From JAUHXS01 sp965213575 (GTDB lineage Bacteria; Bacteroidota; Bacteroidia; Chitinophagales; JAUHXS01), in the NCBI GenBank assembly GCA_965213575.1, contig CBDBZN010000028.1, forward strand, positions 78,321 to 142,320: DNA of 64,000 nucleotides. The letters run 5' to 3'. The position numbers were made by a program, and so were the translations under genes. Each line of letters starts with the position of its first letter. Within the stretch, counting starts at the first letter, position 1. A model generated the notes under the pieces. The model was not told the origin of the DNA. It ran no database searches and saw nothing but the letters and a program-made list of their open reading frames with translations. Positions 1 to 11,800 of this stretch are shown in pieces.

Positions 1-1
1 T

Positions 2-667
2 TATACTACTTTAGCCAGTGATTTGAATGAAATTATTAATCAGTTAGATCTGAACGATTGTATAATTGTTGGATTCTCTATGGGTGGAGGGGAAGTAGTA
101 AGATATTTAACAGAATATGGTGACGATAAAATCGCTAAAGCTGCACTGATCAGTTCTATCATTCCATTGGTCCAGAAGAAAGATGATAATCCTAATGGCG
201 TACCAACAGAAGATTTAAAAGAAATTCTCAAAGCTTTAAAAAACGACAGAGTAGGATTCTTAAAAGATTTTCATAAGGATTTTTATGCATTTGAAGACAA
301 TAAAGGCCGAATAAGTGAGGCTCAATTGCATTACGATTGGTCTATTTCTACCCACGCCTCTCCTAGGGCTACTATTAAGACAGCAGAAGCTTGGGCAATG
401 ACTGATTTTAGAGATGAATTAAAAAATGTAAAAATTCCTACATTAATCGTGCATGGAGATGCTGACAAAACAGTGCCTATTGAAACTTCTGCAAAACAAG
501 CAGCAGAAGGCATCGAAAACAATCGATATGAAGTTATCAAAGATGCTCCTCATGGACTGAATGTAACACATCGAGAAAAGTTAAACGAAATCCTTTTAGA
601 CTTTCTTGGCAAATCAGTTAACGAATATAAACCAGCTTTCGCAGATAGCAACGCTAACAAGCAGTAA
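2..667 (+). CDS. alpha/beta hydrolase (non-haem haloperoxidase/arylesterase-like), 5' end outside window
   Basis: The reading frame is already open at base 2 and upstream residues (YTTLASDLNEI) fit the family, so the true start lies before the window; the TTG at 23 is only an internal codon. The protein shows the nucleophile elbow GFSMGG, an acid residue in HGDADKTVP and a late His in APHGLNVTH, which together form the Ser-Asp-His triad of alpha/beta hydrolases. The spacing and sequence most resemble the cofactor-free haloperoxidase/arylesterase group, which hydrolyses small esters and can act as a perhydrolase. The substrate cannot be read from the sequence. It is convergent with the surface-protein gene that ends at 714, with a strong hairpin between them. 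Confidence 0.85.
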   Translation, partial: YTTLASDLNEIINQLDLNDCIIVGFSMGGGEVVRYLTEYGDDKIAKAALISSIIPLVQKKDDNPNGVPTEDLKEILKALKNDRVGFLKDFHKDFYAFEDNKGRISEAQLHYDWSISTHASPRATIKTAEAWAMTDFRDELKNVKIPTLIVHGDADKTVPIETSAKQAAEGIENNRYEVIKDAPHGLNVTHREKLNEILLDFLGKSVNEYKPAFADSNANKQ

Positions 668-679
668 TGACCTTTAAAT

Positions 680-700
680 TCCCCTCCTATCAGGAGGGGA
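680..700. terminator. perfect hairpin between convergent genes
   Basis: A 9-bp perfect stem (TCCCCTCCT / AGGAGGGGA) with a 3-nt loop lies 13 nt after the hydrolase stop and 14 nt before the end of the opposite gene. There is no long T-run on either side, only AAATT to the left. It looks like a shared bidirectional terminator or an mRNA-end stabiliser. Confidence 0.5.
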
Positions 701-713
701 CATAGGGTAAGTG

Positions 714-3700
714 CTATCTTAGCACAGTAACATTTCCTTCCAAGACCTTTACATTATCTTCATATACTGCTGTAACTTTGTAAATATATACTCCTGATTG
801 TACCAATCGACTTCCAATGTATCCATCCCATAATTTAATGGGAGCAAAAGGATTTTGGCTTTGTATGCTATTGCTATAAATATGTTGGCCTAAGTTATTA
901 AAAATTTCAACTTCCAATGATTGAGCTGCACCATATAGTACTAATCCATCATTATTAGTGCTGTTAAGTATAAAAGCATTCGGTACGAATAATTCGGTAC
1001 AAGCTACTTTAGGTAAAACTTCCACCTCGTAAGATAATGTAGTAGAGCAAGCAGTAGCTACATAAAGTGTGGTGGATTCATTTAGGATATATGTAGTTGT
1101 TTGATTTTCAATTCCGTTATCCCATACATAATATGCGGCTGAATCAGGGGCTGTAAGGGTAAGCTCATCACCTTCACATATCACCATAGGATTAGCAATA
1201 GTATCTATAGAAGCATCTACTTTCCACACTACAGTATCACCACATGGGTCAGCAATAACCATGTATGTTTGCATTTCTATTGGAGCAACTTTAATGGTAT
1301 CTGTGGTCTCTCCTGTATCCCACCGATAACTTCCACTTTTTACTAATGAATACATATTTGCAGTATCTCCCGGACAAATGCGTACATACATCGTATCATT
1401 AGTTCCGGGATAATTGTCCATATTGATTTTAATAATTGATGCCTCACGCGCCGGATTAGTAGCATTAGTATCCATAAAAGCTCCTCCTCCCGGATCTTTA
1501 AAAGGAAATCCTATTATGTCTGGAGAACTTGGATTAACTTGATATTCGGCTCCAACAAATAATTTATCATCGATATTTACTGTAAGGGCTCCATAAAAAT
1601 TGAAAGTTTGCCCACCCACATAGCTGCTCCAAATAAGATTGGTATTCTCATCAAAACTCAAAAATATGTCTTTTCCAAAAATCTTGTCCTAGTGTATCTC
1701 CATAATCACATGGAGCTACATCACTAAATGGTAAATCACTTGAGGTACTAGCAAATGCTATATAAATATTATTTTTACTGTCAACATCTATATCTTTTAC
1801 ATGACCATACGTTTGGTCTGCACCACTTCCTCCTATATAAGTACTCCATATAAGATTGTCTTTGTCATCAAATTTTAACAGCACAGATTCTGACACATTG
1901 CCTGAAAAGTTTAAAGGCCCAGCAATTGAATCCATATACCCACCCCCATCTAATAAGGGAAAATTATCTGATAATGTACGGCTAAAAAGATATAGATCAT
2001 CGTTGTTATCAACTTTTAAATTGGGCGAATCATCGTGATTATCTGTACCAAAGTAAGTAGCCCAAGTTAAATCATGATCTTTTGAAAATCTCATCAAATA
2101 CATGTCTAATTCCCCGTTCTGAGTATCATCAAAATACCCTCCAGAGTTTTGTAGTGGCATATTTCCCCCGGTAGGACCACTTATATAAATATCATTTTTT
2201 GAATTTATACTCAAGCTTATAGGATTAAAGATAACGGAAGAAAACTCGTTAATATAAGAGCTCCAAACTAGCTTGTTTGAATTATTAAAACTACCTATAA
2301 ATGCTTCAGCTCCGCTAAAATTATCTCTATAAAATCCTCCGGAATTTTTTAAGGGAAAATTTAGACCAGGGCTTGTACCGCCTCCAAAGTTATTTCCAGT
2401 AAAATATATATTATTTTCGCTGTCTATATCTATAGATTTGATAATCTCATTAGAAGTGCCTCCATAAAAGGTAGCCTTATTGCGATTTCCACTGTTATCA
2501 AATATCATAATGAAGCCATCGGCTGGTTCAGGCATACTTCCTCCCCCAAACAGTGGTTGATGAAATCCGCCATCATCTTTTACAGGAAAACTAAAAGAAC
2601 TCGTGTATCCGGCTACTATTATTTTGTTATTATTGTCTATCGTTATGCATAAAGGGACATCAAGCTCAGAGCCCCCATAATAAGTACTCCATAACATAAC
2701 ACCTTCACTAGAAAACTTAGTTATATAAATATCTCCTTCATCAGCAAATTGGCCGCTATCTATATAAGAACCATTATCAAATACAGGAAAATCTAATGAA
2801 AATGTGGCTCCGGTAATAAAAATATTCCCGTTTTTGTCATGTTGCATTCCACTAACAGTTTCATCTGCTAAACCTCCTAATAGCGTTGCCCATTCTATAT
2901 ATGGATCAATTATGATGGTTTCTTCTTCTTGATATTTGAATAAATTTATCCCGATTAACTTGTTTAATATTGTATTTTCATCATTAGTTGATTGAGGATT
3001 TTTTTTGTTAGTTGCTGGGGCATTAATACTGTAAGAAGATCCTATTACATCATTATTTGTTTTATAATAACAATATAGAGGGGCTTCTTGTATTGATTTG
3101 CCGTTTGAATGAAGAGAGATTTGATTATTGCTGGAAATATCCACATTTCCATGGCCTATGTACAGCATTTTTACTTGGCTTGGATCTGCATAAGGATGAA
3201 TGATATATTGAGTTTTTAGCGAACCATTTTGTATCATAAGTTCCCAGTCAATACCGGGATAAATATCTTTTATTAAGATCTGATTAAAAGCATTTACGTT
3301 AGAAATACCATCAGGACAGTGGGAGTAATAATAGCTCCTAGCTATATTATCACTTTTAGAAGCTTGAATATTTTTACTCTTTATACTAGCTCCATTTAAG
3401 TGCATTTCTATTTTTGAACAGGTATAAGATTCAGGTGCGATAGCTAAATGAGATGGGCGGCAGCCTATTTCTAAGTTTATAGAATCCATATTAGACATCA
3501 AAAAATCTTGGCCTTTAGCATATTGTAAATCCCAGAAAAGATATGTTAATCCTTTTTTTGTAATATATATATCCATCCCGGGTGCACTGGTTTTAAATAA
3601 AACCCCTGTAAGTTCATTTCCATTCAAATCTTTCATCTGGCCTTTATTTTCTATAAAGGGAGACCATACAGCTATAGTACTTAATGACTGTAGGCAAAGA

Positions 3701-3744
3701 GATAATAGTACTATATATTTAGTGGCTATAAAATTGATGTTCAT
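714..3744 (-). CDS. SBBP beta-propeller surface protein with T9SS type B (CHU_C) C-terminal domain; one frameshift
   Basis: The protein has a signal peptide (~1-25) and then an N-terminal region with FIENKGQMKD and VLFKTSAPG, typical of the domain that precedes SBBP repeats. Many repeats follow, of the type GNIFITGAT..DFPV and LIWSTYIGGSG, which build a beta-propeller. The C-terminus (LFVPNAF, VEIFNNLGQHIY, GNVTVLR) is a CHU_C type B sorting domain for T9SS export. The frame breaks near 1671-1674: removing one base from that four-base run gives continuous DIFLSFDENTNLIWSSY, so I join the 697-aa and 315-aa parts. Ligand and role are unknown; it is presumably a cell-surface or released adhesin-like protein. 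It is a paralog of the gene at 5848-8840. Confidence 0.85.
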
Positions 3745-3767
3745 AATTATATTTATTGCGTTGTAAA

Positions 3768-5553
3768 TTATCTAAGGATAACTAATCTTTTTCTCAAATA
3801 TATTTTTTCATTTTCTATCTCTATGAAGTAAAATCCTTTAAGTAAGCTTGAAACATCTATCTTTTCATCTTTTATGTGATCTGTTTTTACAATTTTGCCT
3901 AAAGAATTATAAATTTTATAAGTTGTGTACTTATTTATATTCCCTTTCAAGAAGACAAGATTATTTGCAGGATTAGGATAAATATTTAAATTATTCGCAT
4001 CATTTAATGCAATGCTAGTAGTAGTATCGTTATCAATAACTACTACATTCTTAACTACAGAACTATCTGTACATAGTGGCAATTCACTTCCTGATAATAT
4101 ATTTTTCGCTATTAACCGGAAGGTGATTGTTCCTATTTCAAAAGTTGGATACGTCAAATTTTTTGATGTAGCAACAAAATTATTATTAACATACCACTCG
4201 TAATCAGTAGCAGTATCTGTTTCATTAAGAGCTATAATATTTTCTCCAACTTCAACAGTGTCAGGTACACTAAACTCAGCATTAGAGAACGGTGCTACCA
4301 TAATGCTTTTAGAAAACGAATCTCGAACCATTCCATTTGAACCAATTGAATCGCCAACTAATTTAATTACATAATTTCCCACTTCATTGAATATTAAACT
4401 TGGGCTTTCTTCAGTAGAAAAAAGACTGTCATTTATATACCATTGAAAGTTTTCACTTAATGTTGAGAGATTATTTATCATGGTTAAATTGTTCTGACAT
4501 ACAGTATTTGCAAGTGTAAAATTGATGTCAAATTCTTCTTTGGGGGGAAATACTTTATTAGTAACAATGTTTCCATTTGTTCCTACTATATAAATAATAG
4601 AATCATGAGCGACTGTTACACTTTCATAACTCGCGCTTATACCATATAATGTAGTACGCCTCCAACTCTCTCCTCCATCAGATGTTTCGTAAACATAAGG
4701 GCCTTTCCCTGCTGCATATGCATTTATACTATCTGTAAAAGCGATACCATAAATTGGCGTTTCTATTGAAATCAATTGCCAATCCATGCCTAAATTTGTG
4801 GTTTTAGCGATTATACCCTCATTAGTATTAGCTTTACCTACTGCTACTATTGTTGAATCACTCACTATTACTACATCGTAAAATGACACGTTAGTAAATT
4901 CTGGCGTTAGCATAGGACGAATGTCATTCCATGTATCCCCTCCATTAAAAGTTCCAGCAACCAATGCTTCGTCACCTACTACTACTCCACTATTACTATT
5001 TGCAAATTTTAGCCGACGGCCCGTGGAACCTACGGAGCTAAATAAATCAGCACTTTTATCAGTCCAAGTTAATCCTCCATCTACTGTTTTTAAAATATTT
5101 AATTTATTACCGGAAAAACTTATATCCTACCATATAGCCTATTTGAGTAGTAGTAAAATCAAGATCATGAATAATACTTACCCTTGGAGAAGTAAAATTA
5201 AGGGTAGCCCAAGTGAGGCCTCCATCTGTTGTTTTGTAAAGAGCTGTTTTTCCTCCAACTTCATAGCCGCTTATATATCCAGTTACGGAGTCTGCAAAAT
5301 CAATTGCTTGAAAAGAAGATGAAGTATCAATACGAGTGTTAATATTTGTCCAATTTTGCCCATCTGTTGTAGCAGCTAAAAAGCCTTTTGGCCCCGTAGT
5401 ATATTTTCCTACAGTGAAACCTTTAGAATCATTTAAAAAAACTACATCATAGAAAATAGCAGGAAAATCAGTATCTAATTTTTTAAACTGAGCACTAGTA
5501 AATGTAGTGCTAAGTAAACTTAATCCAATATATATACATGAGAACTTCTTCAT
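3768..5553 (-). CDS. Ycf48-like/BNR-repeat secreted protein with T9SS type A sorting domain; one frameshift
   Basis: A signal peptide (MKKFSCIYIGLSLLSTTFTSAQ) is followed by repeats of the type GFTVGKYTTGPKGFLAATTDG and ALYKTTDGGLTWATLNF, the Ycf48/BNR beta-propeller pattern. Two PKD-like segments with YEWYVNNNF-type motifs come next. The C-terminus (LNIYPNPANNLVFLKG, then FIEIENEKIYLRKRLVILR) is a type A T9SS signal. The frame breaks near 5114-5118: one base less in that five-base run gives GYKFSGNKLNILKT and joins both halves. The frame upstream of 4964 stays open to the break, so the apparent start there is not real. It is a paralog of 27355-29118. It sits 23 nt upstream of the SBBP gene, probably co-transcribed. 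Function is unknown. Confidence 0.82.
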
Positions 5554-5694
5554 TTTAAAGCTGTGTTATTCACTGAATATAAATATATCAACTTATTTAA
5601 AAAAATATTTAATTATACATATATTAAATACTTATTTTAATTAAATAGATGTTAATATTTGATTAACAATTTGTTAAATTTAAAAAAATTAAAT

Positions 5695-5800
5695 AGATGT
5701 CTACCAAATTATTAAGTTTAGATTTGTATAATATTAAGCACATTGTAATATGGCAGACAGAAAAAGAGTGATCTGTAGTTGCTTGAAAAAAGGCCATTTC
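5695..5800 (+). pseudogene. collapsed remnant of a paralog of the 15141-16610 gene
   Basis: An ATG at 5698 begins MSTKLLSLDLYN, nearly the same as the first 12 residues of the intact gene at 15141 (MSTQLSSLDLYN). Directly after, the text jumps to AAGCACATTGTAATATGG and GACAGAAAAAGAG, which matches codons about 26-36 of that gene. It then jumps to GTTGCTTGAAAAAAGGCC, which is found 45 nt after the stop of the intact gene (16653-16670). So a start, a short piece and the 3' flank of the gene survive while the body is gone. As with the intact copy, it stands divergently in front of a minus-strand surface-protein gene. Confidence 0.7.
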
Positions 5801-5847
5801 CCCCAAGAAATTCACCATTTTGAAAATCGTATTATTTACGAATGTGC

Positions 5848-8840
5848 CTATCTAAACACGGTTACATTTCCTGTAAAAGCTTGATAGCCACCTAACACAT
5901 CATTAACTGTAAGGCTATATACATAAACGGAAGTAGTGTTATTTGATTTTTTATCTAAGGGCCACTCAATGTTTTTGGGATTTGTACCACTGCTTTGATA
6001 AATAATACTTCCGCGGCGATTAAAAATCTTAAACGTAAAGTTATCTATTAAATGGGGGTTAATGATGATTGGTTTAAACTCAGTTGAAGTATTGTATACG
6101 ATAGCATTGGGAATAAATACAGAATATATTACAACTGTCTTCTTCCTCTAGTGAGAAATTAATATTTGTTTTAATATTACATTGATAATTAGATGTTTTA
6201 TATTGTCCACGTATAGTTTTGGCTTCCTTAATTAAAACTTCTGAAACTCCATTTTCCCATTCAGAGGAAATTATTAAATCAGATGTAGGAAAGAGTAATG
6301 GCACCCTACTGCCTTCGCATACAATTGTATCTATAGTTTGAATTGAATCTTCGATGCCTACTGACCATGAAACAGTATCAACTATGTCCATACAAGTGAT
6401 ATAAGATTGATAATAGTTGCTGTCTATTATTTCTTTAGTGATAGTGGGCGTTTGTTCACCGGTATTCCATTCATAACTTTCTCCTTTGATCGAAGGAATG
6501 AAGGTTATACTATCATTGATGCAAACAATTGTATCAAACTCCAGATGTATAGGAACTCGCTCAAAAGCGGGAAGCATAACATTTTCTGCAGCATCGGCTC
6601 CATTTGGCCAAAAGTAATTTAAAGTAGTATCGACATACGCACCTCCTCCGGGATCTTTGTATGAATAAGAACTACTACCAGAAGTATTTTGAGCTTCATG
6701 AGAGAGGAAAAAGCGATTAGTTTTACTGGTAGCTAAGGGACATCTAAAATCACTTCCTGCTCCTCCCCAATAAGACCCCCAATACCAATGATCATCCCTA
6801 GTAAATCCGGCTAAATATATTTCCCCCAAATTAGCTTGGTAAGATGGTTGCCGATAGTCTCTCTCGCTACCGGGCAATGCTAACTGACCTCCGTAGCTGG
6901 ATGCAACAAATGAAATAGTTAGCGTGCCATTGCATTTATCAAAACATATATTATCAAAATCATCCCCTGCCAAATATTCCAGCCCACTACTTCCAAAAAA
7001 AAGTACTCCAAAGCAGTTTTGAGGTGGTATCAAACTTAGCAATAAAAACTTCTCCTCCTCCATTATTAACAGGCTGAAAATATCCCCCTGAGTTTTCTAA
7101 AGGAAAATTATTTTTTGAAGTAGTGCTGCCAGTAATATAAATGTAATTGTCTTCATTAATAGCTATGTTATTAATTCCATCTCTGCCTGTTCCACCAAAT
7201 GCAGTTGCCCATTTTAATTCTCCCACCGGAGAAAATTTTAAAATAAAACCATCGGTAGAATCTTTAGGCAGTTGATGAAATTGACCGGCATTTAAGGTCT
7301 TAAAACATTTATCTCCACTCAATTTCCCTGTACAATAAATATTATTGTGACTATCGACCGCTACGTCTGAGGCTCCGTCAAACGCACAACCATAATAAGT
7401 AGACCAAAGTAAATTACCTATATTATCAAATTTTACTAATATAATGTTAGCAGGATTAGCAATAGCATTAGTATTTGTAAAGGGCTGCTCATAATACCCT
7501 GAAGGCTCAATGGGGAAATCTGACGAGGAAGTTTGCCCGGTGATAATCACATTATTATTATGATCGCAAGTAATTCCTAAAAGTGCATCATTGTTACTTC
7601 CTCCTAAATACGTTCCCCAGAGTAAAACACCTTCATTATCAAACTTCAAAACAAATCCATCGCTGCTTCCCACGGGAGTCCCTCTATAAAAAGTGCCAAT
7701 ATCTTTAAATGGTATAAAAAAATTACCTCCTACTCCCCCAATTACAAATAAATTATTATTTTCATCTAATGCTAAACCACTAATGCCCACCTCCTCTTCT
7801 CCTACATAAGTAGCCCATTCCCGTCTTCCACTCTCCGTAAATTTTATCAAAGCTCCTGCAAGCGTACCTATTAAACTTCCTTGGAAATAAGTGCTATTAT
7901 CTAACACCGGAAAATCTAAATCCCATGTATATCCTCCATAAAAAACATTCCCTAACTCATCAGCTTCAATAGCTAATATACCCATTGCTGTAGCACCTCC
8001 ATATACCGTATTCCAGTAAAGTGCAGGATCTATAATAGTAGTTTGCTTATTGGTATGATTGACGTTAATTTTTACTTTATAGGCTGCTGCTTTTGCATAA
8101 ACTAATTTTTCTTTGGTAATATCATCATATACATCTATATCAACACTGGAAAATCTATAGTTGGAATTTAATTCTTTTCCTGCCTGAGTAAAACATTCTA
8201 AGGGGCCATCAATTAATTTATTACTTTTAAAGGAGTGGGTGATCATACTTTTTTCTATGTCCGGTAAGCTTGCACCGGTAAATAAAATTTCAATATCATC
8301 AGGATTCCCCTCCGGATGCACTATAAATTCATATTTTAAATTTTTATTTTCATCTAAATACAATTTCCAATCGATTCCTTTATATATTTCCTCAATGATG
8401 ATATCGGTATATTCCCTAGTAGTTATCTGCTCGTCTTGCCGTAAATATCTTAATTCCCCTTGTACAGCTTCTCCTCGAATAATATTTTCTTTTTTAATCA
8501 TAGCACCCGATAATATCATATCATTCCGTAGATAAGAATAAGTTTTCACTTCTTCACCTCCACCATCAAAAGGAGCATCTTTAACTTTTTCCCTTTTTTC
8601 TTCTTCCTCATTTTTAGCAGCTTCTAGATATACAAATGTAAGCCCCTTAGTGGTGATATATATATTTAAATCCTTCGAACCTGTTTTAAACAGAATATTA
8701 GAAGCAAGCCGGCCTTTAGAGTCTTTCATCTGTCCGGCGTTTTCTAAAAAAGGGCGACAATTGCCTCGCATTTCTGCTCTAAGAGAGAAAGTTGATACTG
8801 TAATGATAAAAAATAAAATGAAAATGCTTAAGTATCTCAT
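5848..8840 (-). CDS. SBBP beta-propeller surface protein with T9SS type B (CHU_C) domain; two frameshifts
   Basis: A signal peptide (~1-22) leads into FLENAGQMKDSKGR and NILFKTGSKDLNIY, the same N-terminal domain as in 714-3744. SBBP repeats follow (NNVIITGQTSSSDFP, LLWSTYYGCAFDGAS). Frame break 1: the 8-base run at 6995-7002; one base less reads LLWSTFFGSSGLEYLAGDDF. Frame break 2 lies near 6125; after it the frame reads SVFIPNAIVYN ... FKIFNRRGSIIYQ ... GNVTVFR and stops at 5848, a complete CHU_C domain. The region 5848-6130 is therefore the true C-terminus and not intergenic. Its ATG overlaps the stop of the upstream 8837-12142 gene (ATGA), which implies translational coupling. Ligand is unknown. 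Confidence 0.85.
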
Positions 8841-11800
8841 CTTAACAGCATAAAAGACCCTTCTTTAGATCCTTGGGTTTTATTGATATCAATGACTGAA
8901 ATTATATAATAATACATCCCGACCGGCTGAGGTTGATTATTATAAGTACCATCCCAACCGGCAGCCATATCTTCTAATTTATTTATTTGATATATATTGT
9001 CTCCCCATCGGTTATAAATGGCCATCTGGCCACTTTCAACTCCCTTTAAGAAGGGTATAAACAAATCATTTAGCCCATCTCCATTAGGACTAAATACTGA
9101 AGGAACAGCAATAAGAGCTTCATCAATGATTTCTATATTATATAATGCATTAAATGAACAACCATTTGAGTCTGTACCCGTAAGTTGATAAAGTGTTGAT
9201 GCAAGAGGACAAAGTGAAGGATTGAAAATAGAGGAATCACTCACACCCACCATCGGTTGCCAATTATAAGTAAAATTTAATGGTGATAAATTAACAGACA
9301 AACATTCTCCTAAAAACAAAGTAGTGTCAAAATTTGAAAAGTTATACTCCGGAACTGTTACAATTACAGAATCATCCCATACACAACTATTCATATCAGA
9401 TATGGTATAATAGTAAGTTGTCGACTGTTCCGGAAACAGTTTAATAATATTTGGAAGCAAAAGCAGCGAATTTACTTCTTCCCAATCATATTCATAATTA
9501 ATATCTTCTATAATGGTTGCCGTATCTCCCAAGCATATTACAGTATCTAAGGATAATTTAGGAGCAGGTATAACAGATATTGATATGGAATCAAAACTAA
9601 GACAATTAAACTCGTTTACTCCGGTAACCTTATAAATAACAGAACTGGTTCCTTGAAAGAGTACTTGGGACCCCGTGTTTGAAGAAAGCCCCTGAGTTGG
9701 AGACCAAAAGTAGCTTGTGGCACCTGAGGCTTCTAATAGAATCTCCTCTCCCTCGCAGACTGTTGTGTCTGAAATATTAAGTGATAGCTCCGGACTGGAT
9801 TGTAAAGTAATTAAAACATCTTCTGTAGCCTGACAGCCAAAACTATCTGCTATGGTAAGCAGGTAGGTAGTAGTTTCGCTTGGGTAAGCTAAAATATCTC
9901 CGGACGTAGAATCGCTTAACCCTGTTGAAGGTTGCCATAGGTATGAAGTTCCACCTTTAGCAACTAAACGAACAGTGTCATTACTACATCTGTCTCTATC
10001 CCGAGGAAAAGTTACATCAGGACCTACATAAGTAGAGCGAGTAGCTTGAAGCGTACATGCAGGGGATGTTGTAATATAATTATATGTGATGGAGTAAGGA
10101 CCTCCTGGAGCAACTAAGTTAGGATCAAAAATGCTATCTGAAATACCCTCGCCTTCAAAAAATCCCCCGGCGGGAGAAAATTTAAGCGTATCTTTATCAT
10201 CTCCCAAACAATAAAAGGAATCTAACCCCGTAAAGCTAACCTCTATCGGGCTCGTAACATCTACAGAATCCATGTTATTGTCTAAATTACAATCAGTAAA
10301 AGTATCCGATAATACCACGTAAAGTTTATAACTTCTGTTTTTAGGAAAGGTGAATTCTTGATAGTTACATTCATCCAAAGACAAAGAAGCAGTGATCTGT
10401 TGTTTTGACATTAAATTAGTATGATCCGGAAGGGGTATACCTTCATAAAACTCTAAACTAATAGCAGCATTTGAGTTTTCTTTATCGGTATGATTGCATA
10501 TGCTTACGCCAATTGTATATTCGCAATCATTATCTATTAATGCATCTATTGTTACACTAAGATCTACACCGGGGACATAGCAGATAGGATTGCCAAATTT
10601 ATCCAATAAAGAAGGTTGGTTTAAGAAGGCATTCAAAATTGGCAGGCTATCGTGCGTAGTAGATTGTATAACTGTAGGGATAGTAAGGTCATCATTTACG
10701 TTTGTTGCAAAATAGTTATATTGATTAAATACTTTACGCGTGCCTACCCAGTTATAGTTTTTACTTCCAAAAGCGGTCATATTTCCCGGTTGAGATATGT
10801 CAGTAGGAGAAGTACCGCAATCACATACTATATTCGCATAACCATCATTGTTTACATCCACTACAACAGGAAATTCTCCACCTGTTCCTGATGTACAAGG
10901 GGTTTTAGCTCGGACTTTTCCGGTTGGGCCGTCAAAAATATACAGATTAGCTTCATCTCTATATAAAATTTCTTTAATGCCGTCACAGTTTAAATCAAAA
11001 GCACTGCTGCCGGTATATCCCGAAGAACGATCTGTTGTAGGATACTTCCATTTAATTAATAATGAATCTGAAATAGGGTTATAATCTAAAACGGTATAAA
11101 AATCCGCTTCAGCTAAACCTATTTCGAGTTCGGAATCGCTGTCATAATTGCCCACATTTGCCCTTCCTGCGTAAGCAAAAACGTTTGTTCCCTCCGGATA
11201 TGGGATATAATCTGTACCTATCTGCTCTCCGGTAATTGGATCCCACACATAAACCCAAATAGGTCTAAAACCATATTTGAAACTTCTTTGAACGACGATG
11301 TCTAATTGCCCGTCAACATTCACATCAGCCACACTCGTCCATCCGTCTCCCTTTCCTTCAATCCATGATACCGGTTGTATTATTCCATTTTCAATATCTA
11401 CTGCATATACGGTATCTCCTGCTGCTAATTCTAATCCGGTACAAATATTACAAAAGGTGTCGGGTAAGATATCCATTGCTACTGCAGAGTTATGTGAACT
11501 ATTCCCTCTGCGGCTAGCTAATTTCTCTCCCGTTAAGCTATTAACTATAGTAAGTTGACCATATAGCTCAGGAGTTCCATCTTCATTAAAATCAGCTAAA
11601 TTAAGTCTTCCTAAGAATGTAGAGCTCCTCCATCGTCTTACCCCTAAATGGTTATAACTCTCTAATCCATCAAAGCCCCTAGTAAATACTTCTCCAAAAC
11701 CATCTTTGTCAACATCGCCAATGGCAACTGCTTCTGAGAAAAAATTTATGCCATATCCTCCCATATAGTTCTCCGTTTTACCGGTTTTACCATTGATAAC

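Noticed and set aside
10652..11558. Forward ORFs of 78-86 aa inside the FG-GAP gene
   Set aside because: They are antisense to an intact 1101-aa protein with clear domains and have no family features of their own.
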